From GWF2-33-9 sp964500435 (GTDB taxonomy: Bacteria; Bacteroidota; Ignavibacteria; Kapaibacteriales; UBA2268): a stretch of DNA of 64,000 bases. This document shows, piece by piece, positions 9,701 to 17,207 of the stretch (position 1 is the first letter of the stretch; each line of letters opens with the position of its first letter). The notes beneath the pieces were generated by a model that was not told where the DNA came from, made no database searches, and saw only the letters and a list, made by a program, of their open reading frames with translations. The DNA is taken from positions 1 to 64,000 of the forward strand of contig CAZCNL010000003.1 of assembly GCA_964500435.1 (NCBI GenBank), in the 5' to 3' direction. The position numbers and the translations under genes were made by a program.

Positions 9701-10009
9701 AAGCAATCAGGTGAATACCCTGTCATTGGTGTTAATACATTTTTACCTGAAAGTGCTCAAAATTATTACGATTCTATGGAAATTACAAGGGCATCAGATG
9801 AAGAGAAGCAAATTAGATTGCAACAACTTAAGGACTTCAAAGAAAAGCATTCAAGTGAATCCCAACAAGCTTTGGACAATCTTCGCAAAGTTTGCTTAAC
9901 CGGTGGAAACATTTTCGAAGAACTATTGAATACAGTTCAATATTGTTCAATGGGCGAAATAACAAAAGTGCTTTATGATGTTGGTGGGAAATATAGACGA
10001 GGAATGTAA
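6764..10009 (+). CDS. icmF: Fused isobutyryl-CoA mutase (B12-dependent)
   Basis: This 1081-aa protein fuses three parts: an N-terminal cobalamin-binding domain (about 1-140; LFDGHDVS and the SSYQGGH motif), a MeaB-like G-protein chaperone (about 170-420; Walker A GTGGSGKS at 201-208, later ETSGIGQGDS and NKAEK), and the large acyl-CoA mutase domain (about 530-1081). This is the IcmF layout. It interconverts isobutyryl-CoA and n-butyryl-CoA with adenosylcobalamin, and the G domain handles cofactor loading. Two active-site positions separate it from methylmalonyl-CoA mutase: Phe574 (TSGVFPL) replaces the Tyr, and Gln730 (DQAQNT) replaces the Arg that binds the carboxylate. Both are the isobutyryl-type residues. 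It is monocistronic, divergent from relA/spoT and closed by a strong terminator. It links valine and short-chain fatty acid metabolism. Confidence 0.95.
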   Translation: MERIKVVIAAALFDGHDVSINLFRRLLLKRGAEVVHLGHNRSVNEVIQTALQEDADGILVSSYQGGHNEYFRYLVDMLKENNASHIRILGGGGGVILPSEIEALEQYGVEKLYHASEGQKIGIDGIADDIMNRLRKARANKQEFHITQDTLENNQNNSFYELAKELTVIENCEDDCQKLTPIREIINKYDKKNSVVIGVTGTGGSGKSSLIDELIGRILNYTENTKIAVLAVDPTKSKSKGALLGDRIRYNQIYNDRVYFRSFATRGSQNELSVALEDSINILKTFGFDFIFVETSGIGQGDSRITKLSDLSLYVMTSEFGAPSQLEKIDMLDYADFIAINKAEKVGAEDAYREVMIHYIRNRNANVPHNVPLEEAELPVYAISSNHFNNSGVNRLFKDIIKRIREKGKNLSTKDDLIELLPTKYKKETSLIQNKRINYLAEISDTIRHYHSKAEVQAQIASDLQAIKETIKQIEDVDAIKILERAFKEKWDKLNPEVANYLAEWEEKRKYFNQEACDYEIQGKKVHIEMSRKSLAGLKIPKIAFPRYSSWGDIVRYYYKENFPGEFPYTSGVFPLKRVTEDPKRQFAGEGGPERTNKRFKYLTKGEASKRLSVAFDGITLYAEDPDIRPDIYGKIGESGVSICTKDDMDIMLDGFDLTDPMTSVSMTINAPAPIMVAFYFITAYQRELKKREEAGINLSDKEKEQLKIETFQKLRGTVQADMLKEDQAQNTIIFSIDFAMKLIGDLQEYLSKNKIKNYYSISISGYHIAEAGANPITQLAFTLANGFTYVEYFLNRGIHIDDFAPNLSFFFSNGMDPEYSVIGRVARRIWAVAMKERYGANERSQKLKYHIQTSGRSLHAQEIEFNDIRTTLQALIAMYDNCNSLHTNSYDEAITTPTEESVRRAMAIQLILSKEFGMLYNENPNQGSFIIEELTDLVEQAVLNEFENISRRGGVLGAMETQYQRSKIQEESLYYEYVKQSGEYPVIGVNTFLPESAQNYYDSMEITRASDEEKQIRLQQLKDFKEKHSSESQQALDNLRKVCLTGGNIFEELLNTVQYCSMGEITKVLYDVGGKYRRGM

Positions 10010-10043
10010 TCTTACTAATTTAAAAATTGATTATTGAAATAAT

Positions 10044-10078
10044 AAAATCCCCAAAAAAGCAATTTATTTGGGGATTTT
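10044..10078. terminator. Hairpin terminator between icmF and thrS
   Basis: A 12-bp perfect stem, AAAATCCCCAAA (10044-10055) with its complement at 10067-10078, sits between convergent genes. A-rich and T-rich arms allow it to act in both directions. Confidence 0.88.
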
Positions 10079-10111
10079 AATTTTTATTGAAAGTAAGTTT
10101 AAAGTAATTTT

Positions 10112-12040
10112 CTAAGAATTGTCAGAACCAGGAACATTCATTTGCTCGAAAAGTTTTAAGATTTCATCAATCGATTTACTTCCTAAATCGCCTTTGCCGT
10201 GAATTCTTAAAGAAGCAGAGTTATTATCAACTTCTTTTTGTCCTATAATTAATGAAACAGGGATTTTTGCTTGTTCCGCTTCTGCAATTTTTCTGCTAAT
10301 TTTTTCACTACGTAAATCGACTTCAACACGGAAATCATTTTCTTTCAATTTATTTGCTAATTCATTTGCATAATCGATTTGTTTATCACTAATTGGAAGA
10401 ATTTTAATTTGAGTTGGAGCAAGCCAAAACGGGAAATTACCAGCATAATGTTCAATCAAAATTGACATAAATCTTTCCATAGAACCAAATGGAGCTCTGT
10501 GAATAATTACGGGACGATGTTTTTGATTATCAGCACCGGTATATTCCAAACCGAAACGTTCGGGCATAACATAATCAACTTGAACAGTACCAAGTTGCCA
10601 TTTGCGTCCTAAGGCATCTTTAACAATAAAGTCGATTTTAGGACCGTAAAATGATGCTTCACCTAAACCTATGTAATAGTCAAGTCCCATTTCATCTGCA
10701 ACTTCTTTAAGTTCACGTTCAGCTTGGTCCCACATTTCTGGACTGCCAGCATATTTCTCGGAATTTTCATCACGGAAAGATAATCTGGTTGATACTTTCA
10801 TTCCAAAAGTTTTGAAAACAAGTTGAGTAAGTTCAACTGCATTTTTAATTTCATCTTTTAGTTGTGAATGCATACAATAAATATGAGCATCATCTTGAGT
10901 AAAGCCACGTACACGTGTTAGCCCATTGAGTTCACCAGATTGTTCGTATCTATAAACAGTGCCGAATTCGGCAAGTCGAACAGGTAAATCTCTATATGAG
11001 CGTGGTTTCAAAGAATAAATTTGGTGATGATGTGGACAATTCATTGGTTTAAGCAAATATTCTTCATCTTCTACTTTAATTGGTGCAAATTGTGAATCTG
11101 CATAATATGGATAATGTCCAGATGTGCGATATAAATTTAAATTACCAATATGGGGAGTTATTACTTCGACATAGCCACGTCTGAGTAATTCTTCTTTAAT
11201 AAATGTTTCTAATTTCCTGCGAATAAATGCACCTTTTGGTAACCAAACAGGAAGACCAGCACCAATAGCCGGGGAAATCATAAATAATTCTAATTCCTTT
11301 CCAAGTTTGCGGTGGTCACGTTTTTCTGCTTCTTCCCTTAAAGTTAAAAATTCATCAAGAAGTTGTTTTTTGGGGAAAGTAATACCATAAATTCGAGTAA
11401 GCATCTTTCTTTCGGAATCACCACGCCAATATGCCCCAGCAATATTGAGTAATTTGATTGCTTTAATTACACCAGTATTTGGTACGTGAGTACCACGACA
11501 TAAATCAACAAAATTTCCTTGCTTATAAAGGGTAATTTCTTCGTCTGTGAGACCCTCGAGCAGTTCAATTTTATATGGATCGCCATCTTTTTTGAAATAT
11601 TCGACGGCATCTTTCCAATCAATTTCAACTCTTTCAAAATTGGAATTTTTTTGAGCAAGTTCAAGCATTTTGGCTTCAATACGAGGCAAATCTTCATTTG
11701 TTAATTTCACACCTTCTGGTAAGTCCATATCATAATAAAATCCTTGCTCGATTGCAGGACCAACGCCGAATTTTGTCCCTGGATAAAGTGTTTCAACTGC
11801 TTCCGCCATTAAATGCGCTGAAGAGTGCCAAAAGATCTCCTTACCTTCTTCATCATCAAAAGTAACAATTCTAATTGAGGCATCTTTATTTATTGGACGA
11901 GATAAATCATATTTTTCACCATCTACAAAAATACCTAAAGATTCTTTGGCTAATTTCTGAGAAATTGCTTTAGCAATATCCATCCCAGTTGTTCCATTAG
12001 GGAACTCACGTTGAGAACCATCGGGAAATGTTATAATCAT
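10112..12040 (-). CDS. thrS: Threonine--tRNA ligase
   Basis: This 642-aa protein has the normal full length and order: TGS domain (1-60), editing domain with the HSSAH motif (about 73-77), class II catalytic core (about 245-535, with MNCPHHHQIY and the motif 2 loop RYEQSGELNGLTRVRGFTQD) and anticodon-binding domain (about 540-640). It charges tRNA-Thr and edits mischarged serine. The gene is convergent with icmF and divergent from the LRR gene. The 200-bp upstream region is very A/T-rich, and I saw no obvious T-box or tRNA-like leader. Confidence 0.98.
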   Translation of the reverse strand: MIITFPDGSQREFPNGTTGMDIAKAISQKLAKESLGIFVDGEKYDLSRPINKDASIRIVTFDDEEGKEIFWHSSAHLMAEAVETLYPGTKFGVGPAIEQGFYYDMDLPEGVKLTNEDLPRIEAKMLELAQKNSNFERVEIDWKDAVEYFKKDGDPYKIELLEGLTDEEITLYKQGNFVDLCRGTHVPNTGVIKAIKLLNIAGAYWRGDSERKMLTRIYGITFPKKQLLDEFLTLREEAEKRDHRKLGKELELFMISPAIGAGLPVWLPKGAFIRRKLETFIKEELLRRGYVEVITPHIGNLNLYRTSGHYPYYADSQFAPIKVEDEEYLLKPMNCPHHHQIYSLKPRSYRDLPVRLAEFGTVYRYEQSGELNGLTRVRGFTQDDAHIYCMHSQLKDEIKNAVELTQLVFKTFGMKVSTRLSFRDENSEKYAGSPEMWDQAERELKEVADEMGLDYYIGLGEASFYGPKIDFIVKDALGRKWQLGTVQVDYVMPERFGLEYTGADNQKHRPVIIHRAPFGSMERFMSILIEHYAGNFPFWLAPTQIKILPISDKQIDYANELANKLKENDFRVEVDLRSEKISRKIAEAEQAKIPVSLIIGQKEVDNNSASLRIHGKGDLGSKSIDEILKLFEQMNVPGSDNS

Positions 12041-12187
12041 AATTTTAAGTTTTATTTATTCGACAATAATTTTAAATAATTTTAGACGAAATTTTTATAT
12101 TTTATTTGATTAAAATCAAGAAATTTAATTTTAAATTAAAGTAATTATAAGATAACTAACAAAATACAAAAATATTGATTACACAAA

Positions 12188-12202
12188 ATTACAAATTGTA
12201 AT
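12188..12202. promoter_or_regulatory. Palindrome in the thrS/LRR divergent promoter region
   Basis: ATTACAA-A-TTGTAAT is a perfect 7-bp inverted repeat around one central base, 47 bp before the LRR gene. Overlapping it on the minus strand is TAATTTTG (complement of 12184-12191), which fits the Bacteroidota TAnnTTTG element. Either a regulator site or divergent promoter elements could explain it. The background is AT-rich, so confidence is low. Confidence 0.3.
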
Positions 12203-12248
12203 AAATAATTTCAATTTTCGTTTAAATTTAAAATTAAACATTGAACAA

Positions 12249-13604
12249 ATGAAAAATATAGTTTCATTTTCACTTTTATTTACAGTATTAATTTCAGCAA
12301 TTAATGCCCAAGATACTCAAAAAATAATTAAAATTGAACAAAGAGAGCAGTTTAAAAATCGGATGAATTTCGAAAAAAAGAATTTTGATTTTGAAACTGC
12401 TTTAAAGTCTGCTGATAAATTCACATCACTTAATCTTCGTGGTAAAGCATTGGAATACCTTGACCGCCGAATTTCTGCATTTCAAAATCTTGAAGTCTTA
12501 GATTTAAGCAATAATTCCTTAAGTTCTTTACCAGATGAAATTTCTACATTAAAAAAATTAAGAATTATCAATTTATATAATAATAAATTTTCCGAGTTTC
12601 CGAAAATCTTACTAAAATTAGATAATATTGAATCAATTGATGTTTCAAAGAATTCTATAAAAGTTGTTATCCTTGATATTTCACAAAATTCAAAGTTGAA
12701 AAAACTGATTTTATCTGAAAATAAGGTAGATTCAATCAATTTTACTAAAACAAATAATGTTCTTGAGGAATTATATTTGTCTAACTGTGGGCTGAATTAT
12801 ATTCCTTCAACAATTAACACATTAAAATCTTTGAAGTTAATTTCACTAAATGGAAACAATTTAACAACAATAAACCATTCATTGCAAAATCTTAAATCAC
12901 TAGAAAAGCTCAATTTATCAACTAACAAATTCTCATCATTTCCTGATATTTCAAATTTTCCTAATTTAACATTTCTTGACTTATCAAATAATCAAATTGA
13001 ACACGTTGTATTTCAATCAAAAATTAAAAATTCACTAAAAAGCCTGATTCTTGTGAGAAATAATCTTTCGAATTTTTCTCCGGGAGAAAGTTTTGCGCAA
13101 TTGGAAAACCTCGATATTTCAAATCAAAATTCTAATATATTAAACGCAAATTTTGAACATTTAACCTCTCTCATCAATTTTAGTATAGCAAGTAATAAAT
13201 TGGGTAAAATTACAGGAATGGAGCATCTTATAAACTTGAAAACTGTAGATTTTTCAAATATCGGCTTGACAGATTTTCCACCTTATATTTGGAATTACAA
13301 GAATTTAATAAAACTTAACTTGTCTTATAATTCAATTTCCTCAATACCAAATTCAATCGAACAGTTAAGCAATTTAGAAACATTAATGTTGATGAAGAAT
13401 AATTTGCAAGCAATAACGGATAATTTAGGTAAACTATCAAAAATAAAATGGTTAATGTTTGATTTTAATGAAATTACAAATATTCCGCTTTCTATTTTAA
13501 AAAACACTTCATTGAAGGTTTTATCTCTCCGCAATAATAAAATTCCTGATAGTGTGAAAGAACAAGCACTGAAAGAGAATCCCAACATAAAAATTTCATT
13601 TTAG
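12249..13604 (+). CDS. Secreted leucine-rich-repeat protein
   Basis: This 451-aa protein starts with a signal peptide (cleavage likely after AINA, about residue 20) and then about fifteen leucine-rich repeats of about 23 residues (LxxLxLxxNxLxxLPxxI type), running to the end at residue 451. LRR folds bind other proteins or glycans. No lipobox, membrane anchor or T9SS sorting domain is visible, so it probably ends up in the periplasm or is exported by a route not evident here. It is a single-gene unit with its own terminator. Its target is unknown. Confidence 0.88.
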   Translation: MKNIVSFSLLFTVLISAINAQDTQKIIKIEQREQFKNRMNFEKKNFDFETALKSADKFTSLNLRGKALEYLDRRISAFQNLEVLDLSNNSLSSLPDEISTLKKLRIINLYNNKFSEFPKILLKLDNIESIDVSKNSIKVVILDISQNSKLKKLILSENKVDSINFTKTNNVLEELYLSNCGLNYIPSTINTLKSLKLISLNGNNLTTINHSLQNLKSLEKLNLSTNKFSSFPDISNFPNLTFLDLSNNQIEHVVFQSKIKNSLKSLILVRNNLSNFSPGESFAQLENLDISNQNSNILNANFEHLTSLINFSIASNKLGKITGMEHLINLKTVDFSNIGLTDFPPYIWNYKNLIKLNLSYNSISSIPNSIEQLSNLETLMLMKNNLQAITDNLGKLSKIKWLMFDFNEITNIPLSILKNTSLKVLSLRNNKIPDSVKEQALKENPNIKISF

Positions 13605-13651
13605 CTAACAAGAAAACTTATTTATAATAGCAAATTATTCAAAAATTAACC

Positions 13652-13678
13652 GAATTAGTTTTAACTAATTCATTTTTT
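13652..13678 (+). terminator. Hairpin terminator after the LRR gene
   Basis: GAATTAGT (13652-13659), loop TTTA, ACTAATTC (13664-13671), then A and six T. This is a short but perfect stem with a U-tract. Confidence 0.7.
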
Positions 13679-13865
13679 AACTTTGTTTCTTTGTTTTAAA
13701 AGAATTATTTTTTGATATACCCATTTTTTTGTAAACCTCTTCATTTATTCATTATTCTATAAATAAACACGTAATAAGTAAGTTTTAGTAAAAATAATAC
13801 GGGAAAATATAAAAATGAATAAAAAATAATTATTCATAATGTATTATTTTATGGTCTAAAATATT

Positions 13866-13873
13866 TAATTTTG
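13866..13873 (+). promoter_or_regulatory. Putative -7 promoter element (TAATTTTG)
   Basis: TAATTTTG matches the Bacteroidota TAnnTTTG -7 consensus and lies 41 bp before the preferred ATG of the MarR gene. The same 13 bases (TTAATTTTGTATT) occur before miaB. No clear -33 TTG is present. Confidence 0.4.
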
Positions 13874-13913
13874 TATTTATAAAAATGATTATTTGTTAAT
13901 ATTTGATGATTTT

Positions 13914-14363
13914 ATGAATGTAGAAATTGAACCAATTACTGAGTTAATTTGCGAATTAACAAGAAATTGTACGATAAAGGAGGATTTGTTTGCAAATAAG
14001 TTTAACTTAACACCTACGGAATTAAGATTTTTGAAACTATTTGTTTTTTCTGATTCCTACACTATTAAAGAATTAACGAATTTACTTGCAATTACTCCAG
14101 GAAGAATTACTCACATTGTGGATTCGCTCGAAAGTAAAAAACTCGTTAAACGAATTAAAGACGAAAACGACAAAAGGAATATCTTTATAAAGTTGCAACC
14201 AAGAGCAGATTCATTTTTAGAAAATTTGCATTTAGAGTATAATAATTTACATAAGAATATTTTACATAATGTTGGTAATGAACAATTAGAAAACATCCAA
14301 AAATCTTTAGAGATTTTAGTTGATGTTTTTAAAAAATGGGTAAATGACAAAAATAATTTATAG
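13914..14363 (+). CDS. MarR-family transcriptional regulator
   Basis: This is a 149-aa winged-helix regulator. The helix-turn-helix spans about residues 50-80 (SYTIKELTNLLAITPGRITHIVDSLESK) and the wing is DENDKRNIFIKL. I chose the ATG at 13914 over an in-frame TTG at 13893; the latter would add seven residues. MarR proteins are usually dimeric repressors released by a ligand or by cysteine oxidation. This one has two cysteines in the N-terminal dimerisation helix (C13 and C19), a position where thiol sensing is plausible. It stands 48 bp before the octaheme cytochrome gene, so it probably controls that operon. Confidence 0.88.
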   Translation: MNVEIEPITELICELTRNCTIKEDLFANKFNLTPTELRFLKLFVFSDSYTIKELTNLLAITPGRITHIVDSLESKKLVKRIKDENDKRNIFIKLQPRADSFLENLHLEYNNLHKNILHNVGNEQLENIQKSLEILVDVFKKWVNDKNNL

Positions 14364-14411
14364 TCTAAAATAAATATTTTATAATATGTTCAACAAAACA
14401 AAAGATTTACA

Positions 14412-15986
14412 GTGAAAAAGTATGTATTAATTCTCGCTTTTTTGGGTTTGGTTGTGCTGATTGCAGTTGGATATTTCTCAGATAAGTTCTACGAACCATC
14501 AACTGTACAAAAGCTTAAACAACAATACTCAAAAAAATATCAAAAGAACGTTGACCATTCTAAATTTGCAATTTTACAACAACATTTCAATACTCCACAA
14601 CAAGTTACGGAAGCATGTGAAAGTTGTCATAATATGACTGCTCACCAAGTGATGAATTCAAATCACTGGAATTGGGAACGTGCTGATTTCATCAAAGGAA
14701 AAGGCATTGTTTATCTTGGAAAAGCAAATGCTATTAATAATTTCTGTATTGGAACAAAAGGTAACGAACTCAGTTGTGCCAAATGCCATATTGGATTTGG
14801 AATGGATTCAACACGCAAAATATTTACAGACTCAACAAATATCGATTGCTTAGTTTGCCACGATAATACTGAAACTTATGCTAAAGCGGGCGAAAAAGGT
14901 GGGGCACCAGCACCTGGTTTAGACTTCAATAAAATTGCTCAAAGTGTTGGTAAACCTAAAAGAACAAATTGCGGTGTTTGCCACTTTTATGGTGGTGGTG
15001 GTAATAATGTTAAGCATGGTGACTTAGAAATGTCAATGTTCGAACCTACTAAGGATGTTGATATTCATATGGGAGTCGATGGTATGAATTTGCAATGCGT
15101 TGATTGCCATACTACAAAACAACACAATATTTCTGGAAAACTTTACTCGCTAAGTTCAATGAATGTCAATAGAAATAATTGCGAGCAATGCCACACAAAT
15201 ACTCCTCACGAAAGCGATATATTAAACGAACATACTTACAAAGTTGCTTGTCAAACTTGCCACATTCCAATTTATTCGAAAGTAAACGCTACAAAAATGT
15301 ATTGGGATTGGTCGACAGCTGGTAAATTAAGAAATGGCGAACCATATGTTGAAGAAGATAGTATGGGCAATCATGCTTATATGTCAATTAAAGGTAGCTT
15401 TGTTTGGAAAAAGAATGTAAAACCAGATTATATATGGTTTAATGGAACAGCCTCACATTATCTTGAAGGCGATAAAATTAACGATACAACTCATCCTTTG
15501 GTGTTGAATCAATTGCACGGTTCTTATTCTGATTATGATTCAAAAATTTATCCTGTGAAAATTCACGTTGCAAAACAACCTTATGACCCAGTCAATAGAA
15601 TTTTAATTCAACCAAAGCTTTATGCTCCAGAAAAAGGCGAAGGTGCATTTTGGAAAGATTTCAACTGGGTGACTGCGTCTGAAGTTGGTATGAAAGATGC
15701 TGGTTTGCCATTTAGTGGAAAAGTCTCATTTATTGAAACAGAAATGTATTGGCCTATCAATCATATGGTTTCATCAAAAGAACAATCTGTCAAATGTAAT
15801 GAATGTCATACGAGAAAAAATGGTCGATTAGCTAAATTAACTGGTTTTTATATGCCTGGTCGTGATTATTCTTCATTAGTTGATATTGCTGGAAATTGGC
15901 TGATTGTACTTACATTTCTTGGTATATTAACTCACGGTTTGTTAAGAATTATTTCAAATAAAAAAGTTAAACAACAAAAAGGTTAA
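14412..15986 (+). CDS. Octaheme c-type cytochrome, tetrathionate reductase family
   Basis: This 524-aa protein has exactly eight CxxCH haem-binding motifs, starting at residues 69, 122, 146, 187, 229, 257, 280 and 462. The pattern of seven close motifs and one distant last motif fits the octaheme tetrathionate reductase (OTR) family. In Shewanella OTR reduces tetrathionate, and also nitrite and hydroxylamine in vitro, so the natural substrate here is open. An N-terminal hydrophobic segment (3-21) could be an uncleaved anchor or signal. A second segment (about 492-512) near the C terminus suggests that the protein is held on the periplasmic face of the inner membrane. Translation starts at GTG. 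The cytochrome b gene follows after 4 bp, so electrons probably come from quinol through that subunit. Confidence 0.93.
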   Translation: MKKYVLILAFLGLVVLIAVGYFSDKFYEPSTVQKLKQQYSKKYQKNVDHSKFAILQQHFNTPQQVTEACESCHNMTAHQVMNSNHWNWERADFIKGKGIVYLGKANAINNFCIGTKGNELSCAKCHIGFGMDSTRKIFTDSTNIDCLVCHDNTETYAKAGEKGGAPAPGLDFNKIAQSVGKPKRTNCGVCHFYGGGGNNVKHGDLEMSMFEPTKDVDIHMGVDGMNLQCVDCHTTKQHNISGKLYSLSSMNVNRNNCEQCHTNTPHESDILNEHTYKVACQTCHIPIYSKVNATKMYWDWSTAGKLRNGEPYVEEDSMGNHAYMSIKGSFVWKKNVKPDYIWFNGTASHYLEGDKINDTTHPLVLNQLHGSYSDYDSKIYPVKIHVAKQPYDPVNRILIQPKLYAPEKGEGAFWKDFNWVTASEVGMKDAGLPFSGKVSFIETEMYWPINHMVSSKEQSVKCNECHTRKNGRLAKLTGFYMPGRDYSSLVDIAGNWLIVLTFLGILTHGLLRIISNKKVKQQKG

Positions 15987-15990
15987 AAAA

Positions 15991-16662
15991 ATGAGCAAGA
16001 AATTAGTTTATATTTATAAAGGGTTCGAAAGATTTTGGCACTGGATGCAAGCAATATTAATATTCTTCCTTGCTTTTTCAGGCTTCGAAATTCATGGTTC
16101 TTATACATTTTTAGGTTATGAAGATGCAGTAAGATATCACAATATTGCTGCTTATATGCTCTTAGTTCTTATTGTATTTGCTATATTTTGGCATATAACA
16201 ACTGGTGAATGGAAACAATATGTTCCTTCTTTCAAAAATATCAAAGCACAACTTGATTATTATCTCTTTGGAATATTTCGTAATGCTCCTCATCCGACAA
16301 AAAAGACTGTGTTGAGCAAATTAAATCCAATGCAAAAACTAACTTATTTTGCGTTGAAAGTATTAGTTATTCCATTAAGTGTTACTTCGGGTTTGCTTTA
16401 TATGTTTTATCGCTATCCAACAAGACACGGCATTGATGCAATTAACGTATCTTCTTTGGAGGTCATCGCTATATTTCACACGGTAGCTGCTATTTTATTA
16501 GTTGTGTTTATCATTACACACTTATATTTGATTACAACTGGCGAAACAATTACTTCTAACTTAAAGGCAATGTTGACAGGTTACGAAGAGCTCGATAGAG
16601 ATGAAAGTGATAATAAAGAAGAAATTACAAATGAGAATATTTCTCCAAAAACAATTAAATAG
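15991..16662 (+). CDS. Membrane cytochrome b subunit (quinol-linked, b561-like)
   Basis: This 223-aa protein has about four transmembrane segments and paired histidines placed to hold b haems: H17 (FWHW), H50 (RYHN), H68 (FWHITTG), and H164 plus H177 near the last helices. It resembles the cytochrome b subunits of thiosulfate reductase and related enzymes. These take electrons from the quinol pool and pass them to a periplasmic partner. The partner is clearly the octaheme cytochrome encoded 4 bp upstream. The hydrophilic tail is acidic and probably lies in the cytoplasm. Confidence 0.9.
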   Translation: MSKKLVYIYKGFERFWHWMQAILIFFLAFSGFEIHGSYTFLGYEDAVRYHNIAAYMLLVLIVFAIFWHITTGEWKQYVPSFKNIKAQLDYYLFGIFRNAPHPTKKTVLSKLNPMQKLTYFALKVLVIPLSVTSGLLYMFYRYPTRHGIDAINVSSLEVIAIFHTVAAILLVVFIITHLYLITTGETITSNLKAMLTGYEELDRDESDNKEEITNENISPKTIK

Positions 16663-16670
16663 GTGAAAAA

Positions 16671-17192
16671 ATGGAAAATGAAACAAAATATATGAATTCA
16701 TATTTAGCAGGATTATTATTAGGTTTACTTCTTTTGGCTACAATTTATATAACTGGTCGTGGTTTAGGAGCAAGTGGAGCAATCAAAAGTGTTGCCGTAA
16801 CTGGTGTTGAGTTGGTTGCCCCGTCACATACTGCAAATACAAAATTTTATCAAGAATATACAGCACAACATCCGGGACAAAGTCCTATGATGAATTGGTT
16901 AGTATTCGAAGTCGTAGGTGTAATTATTGGCGCTTTTATCTCTGGATTAATTTCAAATAGATTAGATTTAAAATTTGAAAAGGGACCAAGAGCAACAACA
17001 AAAATGCGTGTAGCTGGTGCTATAATCGGTGGAATTCTTTGGGGAATTGGTTCGCAATTAGGCCGTGGATGTACCAGTGGTGCCGCTTTAAGTGGTATGG
17101 CAGTTATGTCTACTGGTGGAATAATTACAATGTTTGCTATTTTCGGTGGTGCTTATTTATTTGCGTATTTTTTTAGAAAGTTTTGGATATAA
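16671..17192 (+). CDS. YeeE/YedE-family half-transporter (first)
   Basis: This 173-aa membrane protein has about four hydrophobic segments and the family's cysteine motif GRGCTSGAALSG, with C134 as the conserved cysteine. YeeE (TsuA) proteins move thiosulfate or related sulfur species, and the conserved cysteines contact the substrate. The usual single-chain transporter is about twice this length; here the halves are separate genes, this one followed 16 bp later by the second. It starts 8 bp after the cytochrome b gene. Confidence 0.9.
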   Translation: MENETKYMNSYLAGLLLGLLLLATIYITGRGLGASGAIKSVAVTGVELVAPSHTANTKFYQEYTAQHPGQSPMMNWLVFEVVGVIIGAFISGLISNRLDLKFEKGPRATTKMRVAGAIIGGILWGIGSQLGRGCTSGAALSGMAVMSTGGIITMFAIFGGAYLFAYFFRKFWI

Positions 17193-17207
17193 TTAAGGAG
17201 AAATGAA

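Larger units (their letters stand above)
13605..13913. other. AT-rich intergenic region before the sulfur-type operon
   Basis: This gap of about 309 bp holds the LRR-gene terminator (13652-13678), a weak inverted repeat AAAATAAT/ATTATTTT (13823-13850) and a TAATTTTG element (13866-13873). No open reading frame or RNA gene was recognised. Confidence 0.6.

Noticed and set aside
12041..12187. T-box or other leader riboswitch before thrS
   Set aside because: The leader strand is nearly all A/T, with no conserved T-box sequence, specifier stem or terminator hairpin.
13823..13850. Inverted repeat AAAATAAT/ATTATTTT as an operator for the MarR regulator
   Set aside because: The arms are pure A/T in very AT-rich DNA and the 12-nt spacing is unusual for MarR sites. 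It is easily expected by chance, so it is not listed as a site.
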